A stretch of DNA of 64,000 nucleotides from Ursus arctos (GCF_023065955.2 NW_026622986.1:14843848-14907847); one strand, 5' to 3'. Positions 1-12,636 are shown, numbered from the stretch's first letter. The notes: generated from the sequence alone by a model not told the origin. Numbers and translations: made by a program.

Positions 1-79
1 GGCTTTAAGTTGATAAGCTAGGAAGTCGGGAATAGGCCTTTTGACACTTACGATACCTTAAATTCTTGCTGTTCATTAG

Positions 80-236
80 GTGTGATCCACAGACCAGTAG
101 TATCTGTAGTATCTGTATGGCCGGCAAGTGTGTAGGAAATGCAGATTTTCAGGTCCCACCCCAGATCTATAAAATCAGAATTTGCATTTTGACAAGATCC
201 TCTGGTGATTGTCCTGTACATTAAAGCTCTGCCTTA
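80..236 (-). mobile_element. MER5A-like DNA transposon
   Basis: GGAAATGCAGATTTTCAGGTC, ACCCCAGATCTATAAAATCAG, TCTGGTGATTGTCCTG: a decayed MER5A in reverse orientation with both ends worn. Confidence 0.78.
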
Positions 237-1051
237 AATGATGGAAAGAGTTAGATGTGGTTTTGTTTTGTTGTTGTTTTTTTTTTTAGAGATGCTTAAT
301 TTAACTTTTTCTTTAAATATTACTCTACATTGCATCTTCCTTTAAAAATTAAGGGAAATGTAAAGTATTATGGTGTTATCACTTACTAGATTATTTCAAT
401 AATTATACTTATAAAAACTTGTAAGTGGTTAATTGCTCCTTTGTTTTTTTTAATCGGGGAGCCTGAAAATGAGGACTCCTGGTTAAGGATCCCAAGGTTT
501 AGCTTTGCTAGGCAGAATAGTGTAAATTGACTTTTTTCTTGGCTTGACCTCCAGGACAATCCTCTGTGCGGCTTTGTGGCATGTGTCTGAGTCATCTCTG
601 TTCTCTTTATGCTGGCTGCTCCCTTCCATACCAATGGCCTCGTACTGGACGTGCGTCAGTGCTATCAGCGGGAAGTAATGCGGGAGAAACTTGGCGGCGG
701 CCCGGGTGAATAGGGAATTAGCAGAAACACTTACATGTGTCAGGAGCCACTGCCCTTGCCACAGTGCACAGGTAGAGTTTGCAGGTGAGCTCAGGCAGGC
801 TGGGAATGGAAGGAACGAGGCCTCTTAGTCCTCGTGAGGGGAAATCCAGGCTCACCGCGGAGACATTGCTCTCAGTAAGACTGGAGAACCATTGACCTAA
901 AGCTTCAGAACCGTAGCTATGAGAATTATTGGTCTAAGGCACGGGAGGGGAAAAACCACCTCTATGCCCTATGCCTAGCTCCGTACTAGCGAGCCCCTAA
1001 CATGCCGAAAAACGTCAGACGGAGCTTTAGTTCAGTGTTTTGTGAGAGAGA

Positions 1052-1275
1052 AAAATAGCTAACGTTTAGTGGGTACTTACCGTATGTCAGACACTTTACA
1101 TAGTGAACCCCCTTTAAATCTTACAACAACCCTGTCGAGATGATAGGATTTTCACACTCCTGCTTTACGGGCAGCAGATGAAGCATGGGGTTAAGTCACC
1201 GGCCCAGGGCCACACACAGCTGAGAAGCTGCAGAGCCGGGTGCAGCCCAGGGAGGGTGACTCTAGAGCCCTCCCT
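1052..1275 (-). mobile_element. MIR
   Basis: AATAGCTAACGTTTAGTGGG, CTTACAACAACCCTGTCGAG, CAGATGAAGCATGGGGTTAAG and AGCCGGGTGCAGCCCAG follow the reverse MIR consensus. Confidence 0.8.
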
Positions 1276-1324
1276 CTTTGCGCCCACTCGCGACTGCCTC
1301 TGTCCCGAAGGACATCCTCGTGTT

Positions 1325-1800
1325 CAGTGCATCGGCTTTCAAAACTGGGAGCTCTAAAGCTGTATTAAGAATGTGGAGTGTGGGGCGCCTGGGTGGCACA
1401 GCGGTTAAGCGTCTGCCTTCGGCTCAGGGCGTGATCCCGGCGTTCTGGGATCGAGCCCCACATCAGGCTCCTCTGCTGTGAGCCTGCTTCTTCCTCTCCC
1501 ACTCCCCCTGCTTGTGTTCCCTCTCTAGCTGGCTGTCTCTATCTCTGTCGAATAAATAAATAAAATCTTAAAAAAAAAAAAAGAATGTGGAGTGAATGAC
1601 AAGTTAGGTATGTATATATTTTCAGTTGATGGCCAATTTCGGGAGTGGTGGACAGAAGTGGACTGAGAAAGGACTGAGAGGAGCAAGGAGAGGGGAGGAA
1701 AAGGATAGGAATGTCTGGAATGGTAGATACACGGTACTGAGGGGAGATAAAAGGCTGCGGAGAGCAGGGTAAGACAGGTACGAAAACAGAAGGAGGGAGA
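1325..1800 (+). repeat. Copy 1 of a diverged local duplication (split by a SINE)
   Basis: 1325-1380 plus 1595-1800 resemble 3000-3190 in order: GGCTTTCAAAACTGGGAG versus CAGCTTTTAAAATGGGAA, then AGTTGATGGCCAATTTCGGG versus AATTGATGGCTGATTTAGGG. The Can-SINE at 1381-1580 sits in the middle. Confidence 0.7.
1381..1580 (+). mobile_element. Can-SINE (young, tRNA-derived)
   Basis: Complete SINE from GGGGCGCCTGGGTGGC head through the CT-rich region to AATAAATAAATAAAATCTT and an A tail. It is flanked by perfect 14-bp target-site duplications AAGAATGTGGAGTG at 1367-1380 and 1581-1594. It splits an older duplicated segment. Confidence 0.96.
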
Positions 1801-2484
1801 ACTAGGTTTCGCAGTAACTACTGGTGGCTGTGAGTTTTAGGTGCCTTTTGTAATGTGGGTTAGTCGATGAGTCACTTAGCTCTTCCTTTGTTCTGATACT
1901 GAAACTGTAGCATTGCTAATATGCACGTACCTATAGGAATATACTTCGAGTTGGTGACCGTGTTATATAAGCGATGTAATTAAAAACTGAGCCCATGTGA
2001 GCAGAGCTTAATGTTGAAATAAAGTTTTAAAAAGTAGCATCATTAATGTCATTTAACAATATGCGTAATTGCTTCTAAGCCAAAAAGTGCTTAAACTGGA
2101 ATGGTAAACAGTTGGTTTAATTATGTACTTCATATCGATGGTTAACATTGAGCCAGCTGCCTCTGGATTGGTAACTAGAGGGCCCAGAAGCAAACTCTTG
2201 TCATGCCCATGTTTGGCTCAGATATTCTGCCTGGGCGCTCTGGTGAGGTGGGTCAACTCAGGTTTAAGTGGATAAGAAAGACGAAATAGAACTCCCCGAA
2301 GGAAAAGACAGATTTGTAAAGGACAGTCTAAATGGTATGTGGGTGAATGGAATGGCAGACTCATCTGTTTTGGCCTTTTGATGATAGTTGGACTTGATGA
2401 CAAGGAGAAAAAGCACTAAAAATATTAGCTTTTGAATGTTGCCTTTCCCCACCTTTGGGGGAAACCATTTGCTTGAGGAAGTCA

Positions 2485-2662
2485 GATGGTCCGGTGGAAA
2501 GAAAGAGCTTTGGACTAGGAGGAGAGGTTCCTGCATGTGTGCTGTGCTGTGCCGCAGCGTGGTTGTGTGATTCTGAACAATGCTGCTAATTCTCCGGACT
2601 TTAGTGTTCTTATCTGTAGACTGATTAGATGATTCCAGGGCTGCTTTCTTCCAGTTCTAACA
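2485..2662 (+). mobile_element. MIR-like SINE
   Basis: GGTGGAAAGAAAGAGCTTTGG, TTGTGTGATTCTGAACAATG and TTATCTGTAGACTGATTAGATG resemble the long MIR variant. Confidence 0.6.
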
Positions 2663-2999
2663 AACAGTGATTTTTAGAAAAGCAAGGTATGCTGCTATAT
2701 ATTTGAGGAATGACGTTTTAACGCCTGTGTTGTGCCGTGTTTATTCATGATTGAGGGGGAGCGCTGCTTATGTAAGGTACCGTTCATAGTGACTTTCAGT
2801 TTAGGTGATGAATGGGAAAGTCTGTCGTTTAATACAAACTTAACGGTAGGTGCATTGAAGTGTGCAGTACCTACTTTTCCCAAGGGTGTCCAAACAGAAA
2901 CAAATATAGGAGCTGTAGAATTTCCTACTTTTGTCAACATGGTGCCTTAGAATTCCCCCCAAAATGCAATACATAATACTGTCAAACTCTAGATTCAAC

Positions 3000-3190
3000 G
3001 TTTCAGCTTTTAAAATGGGAATTAGAAGCTGCATTCATAATGTAGAAAAAAACATACTTCTAATTGATGGCTGATTTAGGGAGTACTGGAGAAAATGGTG
3101 CCTGAACAGGGAATAATAGGAGCAGGGAGAAGAAAAGATGGGATAGGAAAGTGAGGAGAGAGACAGAAAAAAGTAAGAAAACAGAAAGCT
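3000..3190 (+). repeat. Copy 2 of the diverged local duplication
   Basis: Uninterrupted counterpart of 1325-1800, including the GGAGCAGGGAGAAG-type purine-rich stretch near 3118. Whether this is a local duplication or two copies of an unnamed repeat is open. Confidence 0.7.
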
Positions 3191-4685
3191 GAGCAGGGTC
3201 TCTCTCTTTTCTTCTCCTCTTGCGGGAAAGCATCCTTCCCTTTATTGCCCTGTCCTGCACCCCCTTTTGCCCCTTCACCCAGATCCCCTTTGCAAGTTCC
3301 CATCGCCCATCTTCCAGCAGCTAATAGCTTCAGCTGTCCCCCTTCGTTGCCTTAATGCAGTTTGTCTCTCTGGACATTACTCCTATCTTCTGCGGGGGCA
3401 GGTGAGAGCCAGTGACGGATGGCCTCTAGGAACAACATGTTCTATCACCTGTCTCTGCAGATTCTGGGTTAGGCCCCCTGGATGCCATTCTAATTTTGAT
3501 ACTCATTCCTGAATTTCTCTACCTTGACTCTCAAAAGTTAACTGCTGCTTCCTGGACTCTGCTGTTCTGTGATCCTATCATCCTCATTCTTCTGAAGAAG
3601 CCCAGATCTAGACAGAAGATACTGTTGTCAGTGCGGCCTGCATGGGACAGACAGCTCCACGCTGCCCCGGGGAGCTGATGATCCACTTACATCAATCTGT
3701 TCTCAATTGCTTTGGTAAATGCAGGGTCCTCGGGCCCTCTCCCGAGGAACATGGTCAGCTGGTTGGTTTTCTGGTCTGACCTATTAGAACCGTCTAGCAT
3801 GCCCAGTTCCCGGGCCTTGAGATCCACCCCTTCTGTCAGAGTCAGTGGTTCTGGCATCTGTATTTTATTTAATATGGGATATCACATCTGCCCAGCTTCT
3901 TGGAGCCATCCCTGTAGTGTATCCGAGCCTCTCCTGTCTTATTCCTTGCCTCAGTGTTAAATCCTGTATCAAGAAAGATGCCTCATCTTAACCATAATCC
4001 AGCTTGCTAGTCTACCCTTGATCTAACACCCTCAGAACTACTCCCAGCTCTGTTCTCCCGTATAACCGTATATGTTGGCCTGTAGCTCCTTTGGCATATA
4101 ATTCTTTCTTTTCTTTCCTTTTTTTTTTTTTTTTGTTCGAGTCTTATTTTGAAGCCTTATTAATGGGACCAGAGCAGCTTTAGTCTGGAGCTAATGTTGC
4201 CCCACTGGTGAGGCAGTATACTTGGGAGTATTTTACCTGGTGCCCATGACTTATGGGTTTTCCCCGGTCTGCCTGGTGGGAGCTGGCCCTCTTCCTTTCC
4301 CAGTGGGAGCTGCAGGGAGTGGCCCCTCCAGTTCTTCTCCCAGCTAGTTTCCTCATCAAGACTCATTAGTCCTAAGCTGAAGACTGGGTGGAGAGGACCG
4401 GAGCTAGCTCCCAGAGAGTGTTGGGAGCTCCCTCCTGGTGCCACTTTCTTTCTTGTACTCCTCCCTGTGACCTCTGGCCCCCGTGGCTACACTGAACTCA
4501 GGGAGGCCGCCAGGTGTGCCCCGGACCTGACACTTTCTGTGTGGTGCGCTAGGACAGTATTGCTCTTTTTTTTTCCTTTTTTTTTTCCCTGCAATTACTG
4601 TCCTTTGTTGTCTGATGTCCAATGTCTGGAAACCATTGTTTCATGTATGTTGTCTAGATGTTTAGTTGTTTTAGGTCCTAGAATG

Positions 4686-5257
4686 TGTTAGTTATCTACT
4701 GTGGAGAAACAGATTACCTACAAAATTCAGGGACTTAGAATAACAACGTTTATTATCTCAGTTTCTGCTGGTTAAAATTCCAGGCGTGGCTTCAACCGGG
4801 TCCTCTGGCCCAGAGTGTCTCAGTGTCTTACCAGGCCACACTCAGGGTCAGCCAGAGCTGACATCATCTCACGGCTTGCCTGGGGAGGGATCTGCTTCCA
4901 GCTCATTCACGTGGTTGCTGGTGGGATTCAGTTTCTCGCGGGCTGTTGGGCCGTGAGGGCCTCAGTTCTTTGCTGGCTGTTGGCTGGAGGCTGTCCTTGG
5001 TTTCTTGTCACATGGGCCTCTCCAGAGGGGAGCTCACAAAATGGCAGCTTGTTTCATAAGAAGGAGCGAGGGAGAAGAGCCAGAGAGAGAGTGCGGGCAA
5101 GACAGAGGTCACAGTCTTTTGTAATCTAATCTTGGAAGTGACATCCCATCACATTTGCTGAATTCCATTCATTAGAATTCACCAAGTCCAGCCCACACTC
5201 AAGGGGAGGGGATTATCTGTAGGCATGAACACTAGAAGGTGGATATCACTGTTCTCT
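4686..5257. mobile_element. Probable MaLR (MLT1-like) LTR
   Basis: Starts TGTTAGTTATCTACTGTGG, then TTATTATCTCAGTTTCTGC, CACATGGGCCTCTCCAGAG, CTTGGAAGTGACATCCCATC and CTCAAGGGGAGGGGATT. This matches a common mammalian LTR-type repeat of about 570 bp. Remnant of an old endogenous retroviral element, with no coding part. The family name is from memory. Confidence 0.55.
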
Positions 5258-6055
5258 TTCTTCTTTTGTCTTTCTGTAGTTGGGATTGATTATAATCCAT
5301 TTCAGAATTGGAAAGTATGTTGGGGATCCCCCCCCCAAAGCCCCCTGGTTCGATGATGTGCTCAGAGGACTTACAGGATTTCGTATATTGCAGTACAAAC
5401 TATGGTTCATAACAGCCAAGGGCACAAAGCAAAACCAGCAAAGGCAAAGGCATACGGGACAAAGCTCAGAGAAACCACACAGACTTCCAGGAGTCTCTCC
5501 CAGTGGAGTCACACACGATGCACTTAATTCTTCCCCCATCAAAATGTGCCAGCATGTGTGAAATGTTGTCTACCAGGGAAATGCTTTTAAGACAGTGACC
5601 CTCTGCCTGGCATGGACCAAAATTCCAGACTCCCAGAAGGAGGACAGGTATTCAGCAGAAACCATGTTGTTTGCACGCACAGGTGAGGCACAGTGAGCCA
5701 CTTTTGTCAGTTAGAGAATGCTGGGAACCCCCTCCTGGAATCCAAATACTCAGATGACAAGCCAGGACCTACCTTGAAGCAGGCCTCTCTTAAGGGCGGC
5801 AGTCTCAGGCCTGCTGGGTTATCTCTTCTCTGCCCAGGAGGGAATGGGAATTTATGTTAAGCTTACCATAAATAATGGTCATGAGTCAAAATACTTTGTT
5901 AAATGGGTGATTCTGGGCCTATGCGTAGTGGTGAGGGAGAAGTGGTGCTTTTTAGGGCCTTGAAATTAAAGGAGCTGAATTCAGGCAGTAACCCTGATGT
6001 GTAGCCAACTTAGAAAACAGTGACGTTCAGTGGTGCACTGGTGTACATCTCTTGC

Positions 6056-6795
6056 TTCCACAGATACTGATTGAGTACCGGGTTTTTACCTGGTTTCTGT
6101 GCTAGATATTAGCTATAAAACGCCGAGCATGTACGTCTGTGTTCTCCGAGATTATGATCAAGTAGGGGCGACAGACTGAAACAAACACAGAAATGAGTAA
6201 TAACATATATAAAGTTTCCTTTATGGGAAAAGAATACGCATTTTCTATTGATTCAGTACAGTTTTTTGTATATACCTGCTTTGTGCTACTGTTCGGTGTG
6301 AACAAAACAAAGTCCCTGCTCTTATGGCCCTAACATCTTAGTGGTGGGGGGTGGAACAGAAAATCAATCAAACAAGCCAGCAGGCAAATGTATTTCAGAT
6401 TGTGATAAGTGCTAGGAGGAAAAATAAAGCAGAATGGAGTGATGGAGGGATAGAAGAGGTGGTCAGGAAAAGCCCTTCTGAACAGAGTAACTTCTCTGAG
6501 TAGATGATGTGTAGGCAGAATCCTGAAGGAATTAAGGAAGCAAGCCATATAAATATCAGCACTCGGGTAGAGGGAATTGCAAAGATAAAGCCCCTAAGAT
6601 GGAAAGAGCTTGCTGTGTCTGAGACTTGTGTGGCAGGAGCTGGGGAGCAGGGGGAGAGGAGGTAGGGAATTAGATCAGAGTCCTATCCAGGACCAAGGTC
6701 GTGGAGGGTCTGTAAGAGTTTTGGATTTCCTTCCCAGTGTGATGGGATGCCTATTGTAGGGTTTTTAGCATGACAGTAACATAATCGGATGTATA
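6056..6795 (-). mobile_element. L2 fragment
   Basis: GAACAAAACAAAGTCCCTGC, GTGGAGGGTCTGTAAGAG, TTTTGGATTTCCTTCCCAGTG and AGCATGACAGTAACATAATC are the antisense of L2 coding and 3' sequence. Confidence 0.75.
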
Positions 6796-7100
6796 TTTTC
6801 ACAAACATGTAAACATTTTAAATAGAAGTATAGAAATACACAGCATGCATAAATCGTAAATACATAGCTTGAGGAATATTACAGTGAACCCACCTGGGGA
6901 TCATTGACCAGGTCAAGCTGTAGCATATTGTCAGCTCCTTAGTAGCCTCTGTTATGCCCCTTGGGGTCATTTTTCTCTCCTTTAAAGATAATTACTGTAT
7001 ACCAGTTACCAAAACAGGTTTGCCTGTTTTGAATTTTAGGAATGTTGTCATATTATATGTATTCTTTTGTGTTTGACTTTTTTAACTTAGTATTATCTTT

Positions 7101-7319
7101 TTCTTTACTTATTTTTTTTTAGAGAAGGGGAGAGAGTGAGCATGTGCAGGGTTGGGGGTGCCGGGGGGGGAGGTGCAGAGGGTGAGGGAGAGAGAATCTT
7201 AAGCAGGCTCCACGCCCAGTGCGGAGCCCCACACGGGCTTGATCCCATGACCCGAGTTCATGACCTGAGCTGAAGTCAAGAGTTAGATGCTTAACTAACT
7301 GAGCCACCAAGGCACCCCT
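7101..7319 (-). mobile_element. Can-SINE, older, inserted in L1M
   Basis: T-rich tail at left and the reverse complement of the tRNA-like head (GAGCCACCAAGGCACCCC) at right. Imperfect duplications ACTTAGTATTATCTTT (7085-7100) and ACTTAGTGTTATCTTT (7320-7335) bound it, inside an antisense L1M. Confidence 0.92.
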
Positions 7320-7660
7320 ACTTAGTGTTATCTTTGAAGTTCATCCATGTTGTTGCATTAGTGGTAAATTTGTAAAATTTTATGCATAGTAATTCATTGT
7401 ATGAATATACCATGATTTATTTATCCATTCATTTGATGGGCACTTGGCTTGTTTCCAACTTCTAGCCTTTACAAATAATGCTGCTGTGAATATTTTGAAC
7501 ATAGTTTTATATGTGTGGATTTCTGTTTAATCTATATCTAGGAGCGAAGTTACTGGGACACAAGATATACACATTTTATGGCCAAACTTTAATAGATACT
7601 ATAAGCAGTTTTTCAAAGTGGTTGTATCAGTTTAAACTCCCATCAGCAGTATCTGAAAAT

Positions 7661-7709
7661 TCTTGTTACTATAATTTTGTTCTTGTTACTATAAATTCTT
7701 GTTACTATA
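7661..7709 (+). repeat. Three direct copies of TCTTGTTACTATA
   Basis: Copies start at 7661, 7681 and 7697 (spacings 20 and 16), inside antisense L1M. Confidence 0.9.
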
Positions 7710-8340
7710 AATCCTTGCCAATAATTGATTGTCAGTTAAAAAAATTTCTCTTAGGTATTTTGGTATATGGTTAGTAGTATCTTATGGTTTAAATTTGCAT
7801 TTGTCTGATGACTAATGAGGTTGAGCATCTTTTCTTAGCTTATTGACTGCTTGGATTCCCTCTTTTGTGACGTGTCTGTTCACATCTTTTGCCCATCATG
7901 CACTAGCTCTAGTATCTAATGTTACCTAATATCTTTGAGTATACTGTTAAAAAACTCATAAAAACGGACTAATGTCATCCAATTTTCAGTTCTTTGAGTA
8001 GCTCTGTTTGAGTAACCAAAGCAAGTTAGTATCAATCTCAGGCCTTCATTTGTCAGAAGTCCTTAAGAACCACTTATTAAATACTTTACTCATTGACACT
8101 ATCTACTTGAATATAAAGGTTTTTAAAGATAGAAGATCCAGACAGTGAGTGGAAAATCAGTTTTCCAAAAATAGGACTAGTTTATAAGAAGATAGACTCT
8201 TATTTCTTCCTGTGGAAATGATAATCATTTAGTCAAAATTTGAATTACTTCTATAACAGCAGTGTCAGTATCATCAACAAAAATCTGGAAATTGATTTAG
8301 GAGACGATCCAGCCAGCTGGTATTTAAACAAATGCCCTGT

Positions 8341-8543
8341 CTGGAGCACCTGGGTGGCTCAGCCATTAAGCGTCTGCCTTTGGCTCAGGTCATGATCCCC
8401 GGGTCCTGGGATGGAGCCCTGCATCAGACTCCCTGCTCGTCAGGAAACCTGCTTCTCCCTCTCACACTCCCCCTGCTTGTGTTCCCTCTCTCACTGTCTC
8501 TATCTGTCAAATAAATAAATAAAATCTTAGAAAAAAAATAAAG
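8341..8543 (+). mobile_element. Can-SINE
   Basis: Head GAGCACCTGGGTGGCTCAG, CT-rich middle and AAATAAATAAATAAAATCTTAG tail. Near-identical duplications AAATGCCCTGT (ends 8340) and AAATGTCCTGT (8544-8554). Confidence 0.93.
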
Positions 8544-9985
8544 AAATGTCCTGTGGCATCCAGTACAACCATAAGCACCTGCACTATAACCAAAGCAAAG
8601 GAGTGTAAAGGAAGTAAAAAACCCTTCTTTTAATATATAATTCCCTTTTGGTTGTTTAGGCTGACCTGAGTGATTAATGTTTCTTATTTCTAACTTAAAT
8701 TTTTAGTAAAGTTTATGGTATGTTGGATTTGTGTTTTTTATGAGTGTTGTATGTATTTTATAATACTTTAAGATCCTTCTTGTATGATATGCAGCTGGTG
8801 TATTTATGCCTATTTAAAAATTGTAACAGTTTGTATTTTTAAATGGCTTTAGAGGCTTTAAATTGTTTATCTTTGCTTTTCTGATATACTGTTAAATCAT
8901 TTCTGTGTTTTAGCCAATTAAAGGACTTTTTCTATATGAAAGTATTATCTATTAAAAATGATCCATTTTATAATGTAGTTTCCAGAAATATGTTATGTTG
9001 AAAGGCAGTTATATTTATAGGACATAAATTATGGAGTGATTAAAATAATTTATTGCCTTCCAAAAGGCTTTATCCCAGAGTTCCTTTAAATAGTAAGCTC
9101 CACCAATGCCTCTCAAATGTGTATAAAATACTTGCTAATATTTAATCATAACTTTTTGTGAACAAATTATAAAACAAGGACCTCTTACATTTGGAATTTT
9201 TTATATAGCTGGGTTTTTGAAGTAAATAAAACACAGTTGAGTTTGACTAAGAAATAGTGATGCATTTGAAAGGGCATATGCAGACTGTATGTTACTACAT
9301 TAGAAATTGGATGGCAGCCTACTTGCTCCATCTCTCAGCCCTGTCTTCCCCAGGGGACTATGGATGCTGTTGGTCATGTCATCTTGTTTTCCTTTGCTGG
9401 ACCTGGCAACTCAAAGCTGGATGTCTCTGCCTGAAGTTAGGGTACATCCCAGTGCTCAGATTGCTCTGAACCTGAGACAGTTTGGCCCTCCTTCCCTGAG
9501 CGTCTGGTTGTCTACTCTTCGAGATCTGGGGTCTGTTTCCCCACGTGGTCGCTTCTGAGTTCCTGTGTATTTTAAGCTCTTTTTCTAGTTCCCAGGGATT
9601 TTGCTTTGATTTCTACAACCATATTTTAAGCTATTACTGTCAACCCTCATTTATAATCTTGTACGAGAAATGTGTTCTGAACTCCAATGATGACATATTC
9701 TTTTGTAATTCAATCTTAAGCTGGAGACTCTGTGTATTTTTTCCATGTTATTTATATTCTAGCTCTTTAAGAATAGGATGTTACATGCAAAGTTGTTTAG
9801 TCTTACTACTAATGAAAGAAAAAATTAAAATGGTAAGTACTATTTTTCATCTAGTATATTTGCAAAGATTAAAAAATGACTACCCATCGTACGCTGGAAT
9901 ATGGATAAGGCAGGTTCACATGTTGTCAGTGGGTTTGTGACTTTGTTCTCTGTTGCATAGATAGCACTTTGGAATTTTGTATTTA

Positions 9986-10202
9986 TTTATTTTGTATGTT
10001 ATTTTATTTTTTTTTTAAAGATTTTATTTATGTATTTGACAGAGAGACAGCCAGCGAGAGAGGGAACACAGGCAGGGGGAGTGGGAGAGGAAGAAGCAGG
10101 CTCCCAGCAGAGGAGCCTGATGTGGGGCTCGATCCCAGGACCCTGGGATCACACCCTGAGCCAAAGGTAGACGCTTAACGACTGAGCCACCCAGGCGCCC
10201 CA
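9986..10202 (-). mobile_element. Can-SINE inserted in L1M
   Basis: Reverse orientation: AAAGATTTTATTTATG at left and GAGCCACCCAGGCGCCCC at right. Duplicated target TGGAATTTTGTATTTA at 9970-9985 and 10203-10218. Confidence 0.94.
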
Positions 10203-10204
10203 TG

Positions 10205-10725
10205 GAATTTTGTATTTAGAACTAAAACAAACAAAACTGTTTGAGCCAGCAAATCCATTCTTAGAAATTAATCCTAAAAACTACTCATGGTTTTTCATAG
10301 GTATTGTCTATAAAGTGGTTGTAATAGTAATAATATTAGTACTAATAGTAGAATAAGAAAGTTTAATGAACAGTGTACATATCTAAAAGAGAGAAAAATG
10401 AATAAATAAAATGTGGTTTATTCATATAATGAAATATTATTCAGCCTTCAGTGTGCAGATAAATATATTAACATGAAAGACATTCATAACATATAAAATA
10501 AAAATAAGTAGATTTGAAGAACACTTTTCTAGAGTGTATATTTGTATACATTTACATACAAAAAAGTCTGGAAGGAAATATATACACTAAAATACTGATG
10601 TCAATTTTCTTTAGAGGAGGAATGGTAGATAAGTGAAATTACTTTCTATTTGCTTAGCTTTATTTTCTAATTTGTCTTTAGTGAACATAACATATGTGTT
10701 TAATAAACATAAATTATGAAAGGAA
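10205..10725 (+). mobile_element. L1M-type 3' end
   Basis: Sense-orientation L1 ORF2 end and 3' UTR: ATGAAATATTATTCAGCCTT, then a 3' UTR-like part ending AATAAACATAAATTATGAAA. Sequence left of the Can-SINE at 9986 (from about 9865) probably belongs to the same element. Confidence 0.72.
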
Positions 10726-10782
10726 GCAGAAAAATAGGTTACCCATTAGCTGTTATCCCCAAATTGCTAAAACAGTCTAATA

Positions 10783-10965
10783 GTGGTGTAGTGTAGTGGA
10801 AAAGTTCCAGGATTAGGAGACTGGAAACAAGTTCTAGTCCAAACTATGTCACTAATTAGCTATGAGACCATCGGCAAGTCTCTCCGGGCCTCAGTTTCTG
10901 TATTTGTGAAATAAATTGGTTGAACTAGATCTCTGATTTCTAAGCTCCTTAACAGACTGTTATAG
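10783..10965 (+). mobile_element. MIR-like SINE
   Basis: GTAGTGTAGTGGAAAAGTTCC, CACTAATTAGCTATGAGACC, GGGCCTCAGTTTCTGTATTTG. Confidence 0.78.
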
Positions 10966-11364
10966 TTTCTGTAGAGCTAGCAGAATGGAGCAGGTTTCTG
11001 TACAAACTCTCCCTGCCCCTCTCCCCCAAACAGAGCAGCTCTATATGTTTGATACTGTCTATACTGAGCTGCTGTTTTAGGCTACCTTTCAACCAAAGGT
11101 AAGGGAAAGAAAAAAAGAACCCTATTTCTAAGATTCCGTAATTCTAAGCACTTTTTATGCTACTTCCTTTACGCTTCACACCATCTTTCTATTCACTGGG
11201 ATACAAGTTCTTGACAGATCTTACCTTATGTATCAGGATGCATATCAGGATGCCCTTGCACTCCTGGAAATATCTTGGACTATGATGGGCTACATTCATT
11301 GAGAGCTATTGGGGAAATGAATACTTCAATGTCTGATGTAATACTCTCGTCCTGACCTATCCTA

Positions 11365-11545
11365 CTTCAGTTTGGACCCTACCGAATAGTTTGGGTCACC
11401 AGTAATTGTGTAACTTTTGGCAAGTTACCTAACCCCTTTGAGACTCAGTGTTCAATTTTATGAAATATGGTGAATGACCAAGTTGGATTATATTATCTCT
11501 ATGTTTCCTTCGAGCTCCATCAAGTTTTGTGAAATTATGTAGTCT
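11365..11545 (+). mobile_element. MIR-like SINE
   Basis: GGCAAGTTACCTAACCCCTT, GAGACTCAGTGTTCAATTTT, then a TTGGATTATATTATCTCTATG end. Confidence 0.65.
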
Positions 11546-12604
11546 CCATAGTTCAGTCTAATGAAATTGAGTCAAGTCCTAACATTAGTTGCCAATGTAG
11601 TGTCATTAATAACCCTAAATTAACTTAGATTTGGAAAATTTATTTGTATGTACATTTAACAAGAGGAGTCCCTGACATCTTAGACCATTATAGTGCTTCA
11701 AACAAATCACATGATATGGGTCTGACCTTCTGTACCTATGTCTTCTTTAGTCTGCATACATGCTCAGAATTACTTGTATCTGCTCAGACGGGACTGCATT
11801 ATTCATTGGTAGCTAAAATGAACTGAAATTTAAGCTTAAATTGGAGATTCCTGTCTGCCCAAAGGGTAGGGATATAATTGTTTTTAACCTAAAAATAAAA
11901 TCTGTTCTCTGATTCAGAGTAAACAAGATTTTATTCATATCAGAAAATAAGTAGCTTCTGAAAATAACTCATGTTAATAAAGCTTCTTTATAAGAAAATA
12001 TGTGTAAAAATAGACATCTGTATTTGAGTTTATGTGTACTTCTCTATCTTTGTCTATTTGCTATGAAATAAAGCTGTATATATTTACTGTCTTACTTGAG
12101 AAATATGGGGGGAAAAGTGAACAGGAGCAATTCCACAACAAGATTTTAAAGTAATCATTTTATTTTTTATTATTCTTGTTTTATGTAAAGTCTACTCATT
12201 TAATTCTTTTGTCACGTTTTTGTTGGGTACTGGACTAAGACATAGACTCTCGCCTCAGGAAGCTGCTCAGTGATTAAGAAGACAAGTGTATTAACAAGTA
12301 ATTATAACATGGTAGGACTTGTTCCATAGTAAGAATGCTCTGTAGGATAAAGGGCCTGGGAAACTGCTTCAAAATATTGGAGTTCACCAGTTGGGGAGTT
12401 CTGCCACAAGGTACGTTGGCACTGAGAAGGGAGTGGACCATTCAGCACAGATGGAATTTTCAGAATACAACCTGTCAGCAAGGCACATGCTACACAACAT
12501 TGAAGATTGTTGGGAGAAGTTATTAGCACTCTCAAGCATGTCCATCATAGAAAATCTGTGAATTGTGTAGAAACAAGAGGAAACTGGCCCTAGATTCCGA
12601 AGAT

Positions 12605-12605
<1 letters not shown>

Positions 12606-12636
<31 letters not shown>
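12606..12636. repeat. (TG)n microsatellite
   Basis: About 14 uninterrupted TG units. Likely length-polymorphic. Confidence 0.97.

Larger units (their letters stand above)
6800..7925 (-). mobile_element. L1M-type fragment, split by a SINE
   Basis: Antisense L1 3' region. AATTCATTGTATGAATATACC, CTGCTGTGAATATTTTGAAC and ACTCCCATCAGCAGTATCTG are decayed versions of the ORF2 end read backwards. Interrupted by the Can-SINE at 7101-7319. Confidence 0.8.

Noticed and set aside
640..720. CpG-containing patch as a promoter or CpG island
   Set aside because: Under 100 bp, few CpGs, and no initiator, TATA or 5' UTR exon downstream.
3060..3512. Cluster of short frames on both strands as coding sequence
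   Set aside because: Low-complexity CT/GA composition creates open frames by chance; no recognisable protein.
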